DNA of 64,000 nt from an uncultured Stenotrophomonas sp. (lineage in GTDB: Bacteria > Pseudomonadota > Gammaproteobacteria > Xanthomonadales > Xanthomonadaceae): positions 1 through 64,000 of the forward strand of contig NZ_CAMFIA010000001.1 in assembly GCF_945952405.1 (NCBI RefSeq). The letters are read 5' to 3'. The notes below the pieces were generated by a model. That model was given only the letters and a program-made list of their open reading frames with translations. It made no database searches and had not been told where the DNA came from. Below are positions 7,661 through 15,912 of this stretch, in pieces. Positions within the stretch are counted from its first letter, which is position 1. Every line of letters starts with the position of its first letter. The position numbers and the translations under genes were made by a program.

Positions 7661-9058
7661 TTAAGGATAGAACCTCTTTTTGTCCTTCAAGCAGCGCTTG
7701 AATTGCCCCTTGGCATAGACTGGAAGCGCGACCGCAGGCCGGTATTTCTCCAAAGTCTCTATCTGCTTTCTGCGCATCACGGCAGGCTTTTTGTGGAAGT
7801 AGGCCTCGTGAAGCACCGGCACACGCTTGCTGACGGAGTGGCCGGTGATCAGAGCAATGTCTTCGTCAGGGACGTTCTGGTGGTGGAGCTCTGTGGCGAT
7901 GGTGTGGCGGAAGGCATGGAACCCGACACCTCTAGGGAAGCCAAGGTCTTTCATGTAGCGGCTGAACTGACTAAGCGCTGCCAAGCTGTAGCGAGCGTTG
8001 GTCTCACCGGTCTTACGGTTCACACCAGCGGACAGGTGTGGGAAAAGGCGAGGGTGCCCGCACTCTCTGATGTCATCCATGAAGTCCAGGAAGCCTGCGT
8101 CAAGCAGCGGCTTGGGGATAGGGATCGTTCGGATAGAGGCCTTGCCTTTTAGGCTCTGCCGACTCCTGAGCCGGGTCCGGTGCGCCAAGTCAGGATCCAC
8201 GGTCTTCTGGATGCGGATGCACCAGACATCGCTCTCTTGGACGATGTCGGCTACCTTCAGCTGAGCGACCTCGTTGATGCGTGCACCTGTGTAGAGTCCG
8301 ATCATAGGAAGCCACCATCGGTGGGGGTATTTGCTCGCCCAGGGAATGAAAGTCCTGGGGTCGAAGATGCGCCGGATGTCGTCTTCATCAAAGAGGCGCT
8401 CAGGCTTGTTGGGGTCTGTGACCAAGTCCTTCTTGATCTCGGCGAACGCAGCCATGGGGGACGCATCGATGGCCTTGGTCTTGACCAGCTGGTTGAAGAA
8501 GGAGACCAGGAAGCGTCGATGACGTTCAAGCGTTGCAGGGGCAAGCTGAGGAACATCTAGCGTCTTGCCGCAGGCAATGGCTTCCTCATAGCTGATCCCT
8601 CGGTAGGCGGGGTCAGAGAAGAGACCTGGGGGTGACCAGCGCATGAGGTCCCAGAGTCGGTAGATGTGAGGGTGGTCAATGCGCGAGACTGGAATGTCGC
8701 CGCAGGTCATCTGGAGAAGCCGCAGGGTTCGGGCTGTGGAGTCGATGGTTTCCTGGGCGAGGCAGCGGCGTTCCCGGTCTCCCAGGTAGTCCCTGATCTC
8801 TACGGACAGAAGACGGGCAGGGTGGCCTGCCGAAAGTGGTTCAAGGTAGCGCGTGCCTGCGGCATTGATGCGAGAGCGTCGGGAGCACTCCATAGCCGCG
8901 TTGAGGATTTCTTGCGCGTGGATGGCCGCTTCGCGTCCGGTGATGACCAGCTCATCAATTCGGAACCGTCCGATCTTGATGCCCTTAAGGTGCAGCGTGT
9001 CCTCGGCGTCGGCATTGAAAGGGAAGTCTTGAAGGAAGTTCTTTACTGTTTTTGGCAT
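7661..9058 (-). CDS. Tyrosine recombinase (internal, second integrase)
   Basis: 465 residues with the family's catalytic set visible: Arg in GLYTGARINEVAQL, the HAFRHT box, ITGHS, and the Tyr in LHEAYFHKK. An N-terminal core-binding region precedes these. It lies in the island interior, 3 kb from the left end and far from the tRNA-proximal integrase, so the island may be composite, with this gene from an earlier element. No matching att repeats were found around it by eye. The 555-bp region upstream lacks genes and may hold its promoter. Confidence 0.9.
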   Translation of the reverse strand: MPKTVKNFLQDFPFNADAEDTLHLKGIKIGRFRIDELVITGREAAIHAQEILNAAMECSRRSRINAAGTRYLEPLSAGHPARLLSVEIRDYLGDRERRCLAQETIDSTARTLRLLQMTCGDIPVSRIDHPHIYRLWDLMRWSPPGLFSDPAYRGISYEEAIACGKTLDVPQLAPATLERHRRFLVSFFNQLVKTKAIDASPMAAFAEIKKDLVTDPNKPERLFDEDDIRRIFDPRTFIPWASKYPHRWWLPMIGLYTGARINEVAQLKVADIVQESDVWCIRIQKTVDPDLAHRTRLRSRQSLKGKASIRTIPIPKPLLDAGFLDFMDDIRECGHPRLFPHLSAGVNRKTGETNARYSLAALSQFSRYMKDLGFPRGVGFHAFRHTIATELHHQNVPDEDIALITGHSVSKRVPVLHEAYFHKKPAVMRRKQIETLEKYRPAVALPVYAKGQFKRCLKDKKRFYP

Positions 9059-9614
9059 TGCACTGTCTCCGTAGATGGTGGGAGCAGTGCTAAGGCCTGG
9101 CTTTGATTCGTCAAACGAGATCTAGAGCGTTGCCGCGTTGCTTAGGCATTCGCCGAACCGTAGAAATTAGCGCGAAAACTTTTAGAGGAAATTAGTGGGG
9201 TTTGCGTCGCGAGGCGCTGTGGCGCAAAGGTTTGCCATGGGTGACCGCTTCTATCTTGCAGTCATTTCTGTACTGTACGATTTTGACAGTTCTGACGCCT
9301 AAGTGTGCTTTCTTACAAAATAGGCATGCTCATTTTGAGATGAGGGTATCATAAATATTCTCAGGATTATTTATGTCGCCGGGCTTGGATCCTCTTGGGT
9401 CTGCTATCCCAGCGATAAATTCAGGCCTATCCTGAGTAAGTGACACAAGCACGGGACACCAGGTAGTCCTGCTGTCTCGTCAGTATCTCGATCTTCATCA
9501 CCGCTCTGATTTTATGTCTTGCTGGTGATAGCGGAGCGGAGCGGAGCGGCGCGGGGTGACGCAAAGCTTGGAAGACCTGTCCGGTAAGGGGCCAACCATC
9601 CATTAGATTATTTG
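9059..9614. other. Gene-free interval
   Basis: No credible gene in 555 bp. A short reading frame on the minus strand (9427-9618) has no recognisable similarity or good start. Five imperfect copies of GCGGA occur in tandem at 9531-9555. Nothing else stands out. Confidence 0.5.
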
Positions 9615-10418
9615 TCACTGCCGGTCCGGAGTTGACTCGCTCCTGATATGCTTCTCCGCCTCTGGTGGGTAGGGCGCCAGGACCGTGTTTTGTGGCCCCA
9701 AAGGGCAGCTCGCCCTCATGAATTGTGGCCCCGAATTTGTCATTCGACCGATGACCACAAGCTCATCATTTACACGCCCGACACGGTCTCGCACGTCAGC
9801 AGAGCATCCGGATCCTTCATACATGTCGAAAAAGAGTGCGCTGTGACTTGCCACCCACCGCATTGATGGGTAGATGAAGGACGAGCTATTTAGAAGTGCG
9901 CTGGCGATTGCGACGATCACAAAGCCAGAGATGATTCTGGTCAGAGTGAGAACCAAATCCAGATCGCGGACCTTGGATGAGGTCGTGCCTAGCTTTCCTA
10001 GTCCCCAGACAAGACCGATGATCACCCCGAAAGTCCCCAAGACGATGACGAGGGCAGCCGCGACTGGGACAAACGAAAGCGGAACCAACAGCGCGACTGC
10101 GCTGGTGAAATAGGACGGATCTTGACCCGTAGCATCGTTGACTGTGATCTTGCTTACGCCTGTTGCAGCCGCGAGGGTCACGACACCCAATACGGTGACG
10201 GCCACTTTCATCAGGGGGTAGTTGAGCCTTTTGACGGTCCAGTAATAGCACTCCGTTAGGAAAGCAGATGCGAGCAGTGCGCATCCTGCATATATGGCGA
10301 CATCGGAAGCCAGCGATCTGGGGTCATGGAGGAAGAGCGCGATGCTCAGGAGCATACATGCGACTCCTCCGAGGTAAAGGCGCACAGTCGGGGGATGTTC
10401 AAGCCACCAGTTCGCCAT
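9615..10418 (-). CDS. Polytopic membrane protein of unknown function
   Basis: About 267 residues if started at the ATG at 10418; an alternative ATG at 10463 adds 15. At least five hydrophobic segments are visible, including YLGGVACMLLSIALFL, VAVTVLGVVTLAAATGV, VPVAAALVIVLGTFGVII and IISGFVIVAIASALL. A soluble C-terminal stretch has paired cysteines. The frame stays open further upstream, but that stretch lacks coding character and overlaps the opposite-strand gene at 10689. It is divergent from the Nmad2-like operon. Function unknown; it could be a membrane component of a neighbouring defence cassette. Confidence 0.6.
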   Translation of the reverse strand: MANWWLEHPPTVRLYLGGVACMLLSIALFLHDPRSLASDVAIYAGCALLASAFLTECYYWTVKRLNYPLMKVAVTVLGVVTLAAATGVSKITVNDATGQDPSYFTSAVALLVPLSFVPVAAALVIVLGTFGVIIGLVWGLGKLGTTSSKVRDLDLVLTLTRIISGFVIVAIASALLNSSSFIYPSMRWVASHSALFFDMYEGSGCSADVRDRVGRVNDELVVIGRMTNSGPQFMRASCPLGPQNTVLAPYPPEAEKHIRSESTPDRQ

Positions 10419-10688
10419 GCTCCTAGGAATCGAAGAGACTGAAACCAGGTGGATCGATGTCATGCATGTCTGCCCAGGGTATGGTCGAGCGCGAGAATAT
10501 AGCGGCGCTATCTCACAATTTGAGACCAGGCAATCGAATCTCTGGAGAAGGAGACTGGGGATTGCCTTCCAGATAGGTGCTGGGAGGGGCACTGGCACAG
10601 CGGCGTGGCATGCGGTACAAATCGCAAAACAGGCCGCCGCGGCGGGTCTAGTTCTGGGCTTCGTCTTCACATGGATTGGAGGTGTGGC

Positions 10689-11279
10689 GTGTCGAGTTAC
10701 ATATTCGTTTCCCCTGGTTCTGACCCGGGTATGGGTAAAGCGCTTGTGGACCCTATCTTGCAACCGGACAAGAAAGCTAAGTCGACCATGGGAACCTGTC
10801 GGCCTGACCTCCGCCGCAGGGTGAAGTTGGGCGATCAGATCTTCGTGATCAGCGGCAGCATGGGCAAGAACGTTCAGCAGTATGTGATTGGAGGGCTTGA
10901 GGTGCAGGACAAGCTTTCCAGTCAGATCGCAGCGTTCGATCAGTTCCCTGAAAATCGGCTCAGATTTGACGAGTCCGGCCAAAGGCTGGGCAACATCATT
11001 GTGACTGCAGATGGACGACATCACCCCGAAGACCATCACGACAAGTTTGAGAGGCGAATCCAGAACTATCTGGTTGGTCGGACCTCTGTCATCCTTCAGA
11101 CGCCTCGGGAGATCCAGCTTGGTAGGGAGCGATCAGTAGACATCCTCGCCAGTCTGTTTGATCGTCCAGGCTCTACGCGAATCCAGCAAGTGATCGGGCG
11201 CATGAGAAAATTGACTGAAGAGCAAGCTATTCGTCTGAGAGAAGAGCTTCAGGCCTTGAAGAGGGAAGCCAGGAAGTAA
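10689..11279 (+). CDS. Nmad2-like (nucleotide modification associated domain) protein
   Basis: 196 residues from the GTG at 10689, chosen for GGAGG six bases upstream. The N-terminus SSYIFVSPGSDPG, then STMGTCRPDLRRRVKLGDQI with FVISGSMG, resembles nucleotide-modification-associated domain 2 proteins, whose CKPDIR and GDWI-type signatures sit at the same spacing. The C-terminal 40 residues are charged and helical. The stop overlaps the next start (TAATG), so it is translationally coupled to the ImmA/IrrE-type gene. Related domains have been linked to modified bases or nucleotides; the activity here is unknown and the family call is moderate. Confidence 0.65.
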   Translation: MSSYIFVSPGSDPGMGKALVDPILQPDKKAKSTMGTCRPDLRRRVKLGDQIFVISGSMGKNVQQYVIGGLEVQDKLSSQIAAFDQFPENRLRFDESGQRLGNIIVTADGRHHPEDHHDKFERRIQNYLVGRTSVILQTPREIQLGRERSVDILASLFDRPGSTRIQQVIGRMRKLTEEQAIRLREELQALKREARK

Positions 11280-12406
11280 TGGATATTGCGCAACACATCG
11301 CAGATCGCAGTCTCACGGTCAGTGATGTGGCCCGACGGGCAAACTTGCCCGTTTCCCGTGTTAGCGAGATCGTCTCGGGTGATGAGGCATCGCTGTCGGA
11401 AATCAGAAAAATATCAAAGGCAATCCGTGTTCCGCTGAGCTCGATAGGGCGGCCGGAATCAACTGAGGACCAGAGCACTTCGAAGCTCTTGCTGAGGCAG
11501 ACCATTGATCAGCGTTCAAGGGGCATGTCTTCATCTCTGAGCATCATAGGTGACCAGCTAAACGACATACTCTCGATAGCGAGACTTCTGCCTTCCAATC
11601 TCAACTGGCTGGAGCTGTTCAGGGGACTGGCTCCCGATCTTGAAAACGCAGAGAACTTTGCTGCCATCTTCAGACGGGCGTTCGCACAGCTGGATGACCA
11701 AGTTCCTTTTCTTAGTCTTGCAACTACCTTGGAGGAGTTGGGGGTCTTTGTCTGCTATGGAAGGGACCCTAAGATCGAGGGGGTTTCAGCGATTGTCGAA
11801 GGCCACGCACTAATCCTGCTTGCTCCTCGAACCTTCAAGGCGCGGATGCTGTTCACTCTTGCTCATGAGGTGGGACACCTCGTAGCACGCCATGACTTGC
11901 TAAAGATTGACTTCGCAAGATTGGACGAAGAGGTGGGTGGAGACAGAGAGACGACTGTCTCGGCTGAGCATCGGAATGAAGAGCGCTTTGCCGATGCTTT
12001 CGCGGCGTCTTTGCTAATGCCCCGGAAAGGGTTCTTGAAGGCGCTTGAGGCGGTTCGCACTCACTACCGGGCAAAGGGGCCGCTGGGGGACGTAGAGATA
12101 CTGACCACTGCAATTTTCTTCGGGGTGAGCTTTGAGGTTGCGGCGCGCCGTTGCGAAGGCTTGGGGTTGCTGGAGCCAGGAGGCGCTAGGGCGCTGTATC
12201 AGAAGATCTCAGACGAGCATGGAAATCCTGAAAAGAGAGCGAGAGAGCTGGGGCTTCGGGAACGAGAGGAGATACAGATTTCAACTTCGCCTACGCTGCT
12301 TGAGGCTGCTGCGAAGCTCGTGGATCGTGAGGAGCTCTCTGCCGGTAAAGCCGCTGAGCTTTTGAACGTCCCCATCTCCTATCTGTTCGCCGCTAACTCG
12401 AAGTAG
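11279..12406 (+). CDS. XRE-family regulator fused to ImmA/IrrE metallopeptidase (COG2856)
   Basis: 375 residues. Residues about 5-60 form a helix-turn-helix (LTVSDVARRANLPVSRVSEIVSGD). The peptidase domain has HEVGH at residues 196-200 and a downstream EERFADAFAASLLMP, the third zinc ligand region. ImmA/IrrE proteases cleave repressors or antitoxins in response to a signal. It sits in an operon with the Nmad2-like gene upstream (1-nt overlap) and the PIN gene 4 nt downstream. XRE-COG2856 paired with a PIN-like protein is a known toxin-antitoxin-like arrangement. Confidence 0.88.
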   Translation: MDIAQHIADRSLTVSDVARRANLPVSRVSEIVSGDEASLSEIRKISKAIRVPLSSIGRPESTEDQSTSKLLLRQTIDQRSRGMSSSLSIIGDQLNDILSIARLLPSNLNWLELFRGLAPDLENAENFAAIFRRAFAQLDDQVPFLSLATTLEELGVFVCYGRDPKIEGVSAIVEGHALILLAPRTFKARMLFTLAHEVGHLVARHDLLKIDFARLDEEVGGDRETTVSAEHRNEERFADAFAASLLMPRKGFLKALEAVRTHYRAKGPLGDVEILTTAIFFGVSFEVAARRCEGLGLLEPGGARALYQKISDEHGNPEKRARELGLREREEIQISTSPTLLEAAAKLVDREELSAGKAAELLNVPISYLFAANSK

Positions 12407-12410
12407 CAGC

Positions 12411-12935
12411 ATGATAGTGCTTCTCGACGCCTCGACAGTCATCAACCTCGTGAATGGCGGGGTCTTTGATGCGGTCTTGGGTATCGAGGGTGTACAGTTC
12501 CAAGTCGGAAGCTTGGTGAGAGATGAGGCTTCATCCGCCTCCGAAGTGTTGGACTTGGAGCTTGCCAAGGGATCTTTGACCCTTGCTGACGACGGATTGG
12601 TCTCATATTCGGCATTTCTGGCCGCGAAGAATGATATGGGGCTCGGTGATGGCGAGACCGAGTGCATTCTCATTGCATCCGCTCTCCAGTGCCAGATTGC
12701 TTGTGATGACGGCCGGGCCCGGAAGGCGGCTATCAAGCGGCTCGGGCATGAGTCGCTGGTGACCGGCTCTTTGGGGTTGATGCAACGAGCCTGTAGCCAT
12801 GGACTGATCACAACTGAAGCTGCGCAGCTCGCCTATCAAGAGATGCGCAAGCTCGGTGGCTATCTTCCACAGATCGATGTGGACTTCTTCGCCAAAGAAG
12901 TGACCCTGCTAGATGGTTTCGGGGCGCAACCCTAG
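12411..12935 (+). CDS. PIN-domain nuclease-like protein
   Basis: 174 residues. The N-terminal MIVLLDASTVINL supplies the first acidic residue (Asp6). Other acidic residues expected of the fold appear at GLGDGETE (Asp80, Glu82) and ACDDGRA (Asp99, Asp100). PIN proteins are metal-dependent RNases, often toxins. It follows the XRE-ImmA/IrrE gene by 4 nt, so the protease or regulator may control it. Its 3' end overlaps the convergent zinc-ribbon gene by 27 bp. Confidence 0.8.
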   Translation: MIVLLDASTVINLVNGGVFDAVLGIEGVQFQVGSLVRDEASSASEVLDLELAKGSLTLADDGLVSYSAFLAAKNDMGLGDGETECILIASALQCQIACDDGRARKAAIKRLGHESLVTGSLGLMQRACSHGLITTEAAQLAYQEMRKLGGYLPQIDVDFFAKEVTLLDGFGAQP

Positions 12936-14006
12936 CTTGTCTTCACGAAGAATTCGATTCGTATGCTTGGAAAGGCGTGCTCTCGTCTCGACAAACGGGT
13001 TCGATATCGTCTTCTTGATCTGCAATGGATTCTGGAAGATCGCTCCGCAGAAGTGGCATTCGTGGTCAATGTGGGGCGTATATGCCCACTGTCCCTTATC
13101 GAAGTGAGGCTCTTTGCAGCGCGGACATGACAGAGCCACGACGCGTCCTTCGATGTGCGGCAGTGCTGTTTGCGCCATGTAGTAGCGTACTTGTTCGGCA
13201 TCAAGTTCGATGCCATCTATCACGACGGACTCATACGTGTCGTCTATCTTGGGCCACTCTTGGCCTTCCTCGCTCAGAGCGTGCAGATGGATTCCGGTTT
13301 CTTCAGGCGCTGTGGAGGTCCAGAGGATGGCAGGATTTGATCCCCAGATCTGTATCCCTCCTGGGTAGTCCTGTTGGCGTATCTCTATGCTTCTTGGCGC
13401 AGCTATCTGGGATCGATTGCCTGGCTCAAGGTGGCTCCTCAACTGCGAGAGAGGGTTTCCTATCGCGATTTCCGAGTCGGAGAACTGTCTTCCGCATCCA
13501 TGGCACTGATGCTTCTTGTGAGGATGGACTGCGAACCAGTCGCGGTCCAGATGAGGGAAGCCGCAGTGGCTGCATTTGACACTGATGGTTCCGAAGCCGA
13601 AGACCCCAGACACCATGTAATTGATTGCGTCGATCTCATCCACTACGAACCATTCCGAGGACAGCAAGTCTGTCGTGAATGGGATCCTCAGCCTTCGATA
13701 TGTCTTGTCGATGTCCTTGGCTGAGTCCCGGCCCAAGCGCCTGGCATGGACATGGATGCCTCTATCGGTGGGCAGGGTGGTAGTGTCGTACGACGCGGGC
13801 ACTGACCCCCAAAGTGCTATCCCTCCGACGTAGCGGTTGACCTCAAGATCAAGAGACTCAGTCTCCGAAATGGGTTCGTCATGCGCGGCCACGCATTCTT
13901 CTGCCGCCACGCCATACTTTGCGGTGGCATTTGCATGATGGGATAGGCACCAGTATCGGCTTCCCCCGTCTCGCCTCTTTCCGACGTTCACTATCTCGCA
14001 GGTCAT
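12909..14006 (-). CDS. Duplicated zinc-ribbon protein of unknown function
   Basis: 365 residues made of two related halves. Each has a GGI.(L/I)WGS(V/N)PA stretch and a GIH(V/L)HA stretch, followed by a four-cysteine ribbon: Cys145/148 with Cys168/171, and Cys294/297 with Cys317/320 (CxxCxxPH then CxxC). The N-terminus adds a CLSHHA segment. The regular spacing suggests two zinc-ribbon modules, each with a preceding beta-rich domain. It is convergent with the PIN gene and overlaps it by 27 bp. I do not recognise the family. Confidence 0.7.
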   Translation of the reverse strand: MTCEIVNVGKRRDGGSRYWCLSHHANATAKYGVAAEECVAAHDEPISETESLDLEVNRYVGGIALWGSVPASYDTTTLPTDRGIHVHARRLGRDSAKDIDKTYRRLRIPFTTDLLSSEWFVVDEIDAINYMVSGVFGFGTISVKCSHCGFPHLDRDWFAVHPHKKHQCHGCGRQFSDSEIAIGNPLSQLRSHLEPGNRSQIAAPRSIEIRQQDYPGGIQIWGSNPAILWTSTAPEETGIHLHALSEEGQEWPKIDDTYESVVIDGIELDAEQVRYYMAQTALPHIEGRVVALSCPRCKEPHFDKGQWAYTPHIDHECHFCGAIFQNPLQIKKTISNPFVETRARLSKHTNRILREDKLGLRPETI

Positions 14007-14107
14007 ACGATCACTCCTTGGGCTTCATGCCCATCGCAGGTGAAGGTCTAACGGTGCATCTGTAGCGTAGTAATCGTTGAAGCTATTTCAGAAGTAGGTT
14101 GCGGCTG

Positions 14108-14443
14108 CTATGAAGCGTCTATCAGGCTCTTAATCAGCCCAAGTGCTTGTTTCTGCTTTTTGGCATCAAGCTGAGAAAGCAGCAGGATGGCCTCAGCGAC
14201 AACATCCGATGCCGCCAGGAAGTAGGCCGCAGGAAGGTCTAGAAGCCCTGCGAGCTTCTCGATGGTCTCTAGGTCTGGCTTGTGCATCCCTCGTTCATAT
14301 CGGCTGATCCGAGGGGCCGTCGTATTTGAGTCATCTACGCCCATAAGCATTTCGCCTAGCTGAGCTTGGGTCCAGCCTTTGGCGACGCGTGCTGCGCGTA
14401 GGCGATGACCGAGGGCTGTGGGCGTGGGCTGAGGAGCGGGCAT
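14108..14443 (-). CDS. XRE-family transcriptional repressor
   Basis: 111 residues from the ATG at 14443. A helix-turn-helix occupies residues about 12-70 (LRAARVAKGWTQAQLGEML then RISRYERGMHKPDLETIEKLA), and a short helical C-terminus follows that may dimerise. The TTGCG-N5-CGCAA palindrome at 14503-14517 lies in its divergent promoter region, and a second copy precedes the gene at 22383-22679. It is probably the regulator of island mobilization or maintenance functions. Confidence 0.85.
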   Translation of the reverse strand: MPAPQPTPTALGHRLRAARVAKGWTQAQLGEMLMGVDDSNTTAPRISRYERGMHKPDLETIEKLAGLLDLPAAYFLAASDVVAEAILLLSQLDAKKQKQALGLIKSLIDAS

Positions 14444-14502
14444 CCGGCAGAAACAAACACGTTGACTCTCCAGAGTTTGACGGCATAAGCTTAGTCGGTC
14501 AT

Positions 14503-14517
14503 TTGCGTTCAACGCAA
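14503..14517. promoter_or_regulatory. TTGCG-N5-CGCAA operator, copy 1
   Basis: TTGCGTTCAACGCAA, within a 17-bp palindrome (14502-14518), between the XRE repressor and the divergent gene at 14540. The arms and spacing match 22721-22735. Likely binding site of the adjacent XRE protein. Confidence 0.65.
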
Positions 14518-14539
14518 AATTCAACCTGGAGGCTATCGT

Positions 14540-15019
14540 ATGGATATGAGGTGCTGGGCGGTGATGGGTCTCCTGGCGTTCGCCGCTTCTGCTGAGGCTG
14601 CGCCCAGCCTGTCGTGCCAACTGCAGAGCGGCCAGTTCAAGGTTGGTGGGGGAGGAAAGCCCAGGGTCTCCGCTTTCATCTGGGCCACGGGTCATGGCTC
14701 CACAACGCCTACTGGCCCCATCCGAACCAGGATCGGCCGCATCGACCCTGTAGAGGGCCGAGACTACAAACGCGCTATTAAGCTCGATGGCAAGCCCGTT
14801 CTGTTGCCTCCGGACGCACAAAGCGTCATCGGCTTCGGCAAGGTCTATGACTTCAAGGACGCCATCGCTCTGGCTTACCTCGGCGAGCGTGAGGAGGACT
14901 CGTCCGCCCGGCCTAGCCAGATTGTGATCGTCATCAACAAGGCTGGGTCAGTAATTGATAGCGATGTGCTCCCTGGCACGAGCCTCAACCCGGGCAAGCA
15001 CTGCTTGCTCATCGACTGA
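14540..15019 (+). CDS. Secreted hypothetical protein
   Basis: 159 residues with a clear signal peptide (MDMRCWAVMGLLAFAASAEA, cleavage near residue 20). The mature part has two cysteines, near its start and end (SCQLQ and KHCLLID), that could form a disulfide in the periplasm. No family recognised. It is the first of three plus-strand genes with short gaps (10 and 34 bp). The operator at 14503-14517 lies 22 bp before its start, so the XRE protein may repress this set. Confidence 0.65.
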   Translation: MDMRCWAVMGLLAFAASAEAAPSLSCQLQSGQFKVGGGGKPRVSAFIWATGHGSTTPTGPIRTRIGRIDPVEGRDYKRAIKLDGKPVLLPPDAQSVIGFGKVYDFKDAIALAYLGEREEDSSARPSQIVIVINKAGSVIDSDVLPGTSLNPGKHCLLID

Positions 15020-15029
15020 AGGAACACAC

Positions 15030-15329
15030 ATGAAGAAGCTTTGGATGGTTTCCGCCGTAGTGCTGCTGGCCGCTTGCTCGGGTGGTCCTGGTAGTGGCGA
15101 TGTTGAGAAAGCCTTGTCCGTGTATTTCAAAGAGGCCACAGGAACGACGATGACGTTTGAGCGGTTGAAGGTAGGCGAGTGCGTGCGAGGGGACATCCCG
15201 GGCTATGCATGCAGTGTGACCGGAATCGCGCGATATCAGTCGGGCACTCGCATTGAGCAACAGCAGCTTGTCGGCACTTTCGTCATCGACAAAGTTGGCG
15301 GCAACTGGACTGTCGTAGATCGTCGCTGA
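15030..15329 (+). CDS. Small lipoprotein
   Basis: 99 residues. MKKLWMVSAVVLLAACSGG is a type II signal with lipobox LAAC (Cys16). The ATG at 15030 has AAGGA upstream. The mature domain (YFKEATGTTMTFERLKVGEC, then two further cysteines) is not recognised. Second gene of the 14540-15888 unit, probably membrane-anchored in the periplasm. Confidence 0.75.
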   Translation: MKKLWMVSAVVLLAACSGGPGSGDVEKALSVYFKEATGTTMTFERLKVGECVRGDIPGYACSVTGIARYQSGTRIEQQQLVGTFVIDKVGGNWTVVDRR

Positions 15330-15363
15330 ATTGAAGCCCGCCAACCATCGCTAGGAAGCTCGT

Positions 15364-15888
15364 ATGTGGACCTTGTTCAAGGTAATCCGCTGGATCATTA
15401 CCGGTCTTGCGCTTTGGTGGTTGTGCGGTGTCGTGTTCGAAGAGGGCACTACGGCTGACGGAGCAGTCTTCGGGCTGATGCTGTTCGGGCAGCTGGTCTT
15501 CTGGCCCCTTGCGCTGCTGTGGGGTCTGCCGTGGCTGTTCCGGCGCCGAGCGCCAAAACTGAAGAAGCATAGGCCTGAAGAGTTTGAGCCCACGGTATCC
15601 CATGATCACATTGCCTTGGACCTGGGCAGGGACACTATCTGGGTTCGGGACCCCGTGAAGGGCGAGCGCTACCTGCGACGGGCTGAAGTGCTCGCCATCC
15701 GCACTGGGGAATACAACTACAAGGGAGTGGTCACCCATCGCCTGGAAGTCCAGGTTCGGGACGTTGTCCACCCGCTCTGGCTTGTCCCCTTCGTGCGTCA
15801 CTCTGACCGCTGGCTCAGGAGCACAGCGGCCAATGAAGCCGAGCGAGATGAGTGGTTCGCTAGGATGAAGGCATGGATTGAGCAGTGA
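15364..15888 (+). CDS. Membrane protein, two TM segments, cytoplasmic tail
   Basis: 174 residues. Two hydrophobic segments (about 5-25 and 34-58, including GLMLFGQLVFWPLALLWGL) precede a soluble domain with DHIALDLGRDTIWVRD and RAEVLAIRTGEYNYKG, a beta-rich, PH-like pattern. Family not recognised. Third gene of the small envelope unit, convergent with the Pycsar effector gene, with only 24 bp between the stops. Confidence 0.65.
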   Translation: MWTLFKVIRWIITGLALWWLCGVVFEEGTTADGAVFGLMLFGQLVFWPLALLWGLPWLFRRRAPKLKKHRPEEFEPTVSHDHIALDLGRDTIWVRDPVKGERYLRRAEVLAIRTGEYNYKGVVTHRLEVQVRDVVHPLWLVPFVRHSDRWLRSTAANEAERDEWFARMKAWIEQ

Positions 15889-15912
15889 GCTGCTCGACGT
15901 TCTACCAAGGGT

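Noticed and set aside
9427-9618. 63-codon minus-strand frame
   Set aside because: No ribosome site or similarity, and it includes the GCGGA tandem repeats.
10419-11039. N-terminal extension of the membrane protein at 9615-10418
   Set aside because: The frame is open, but the stretch lacks coding character and overlaps the well-supported gene on the other strand.
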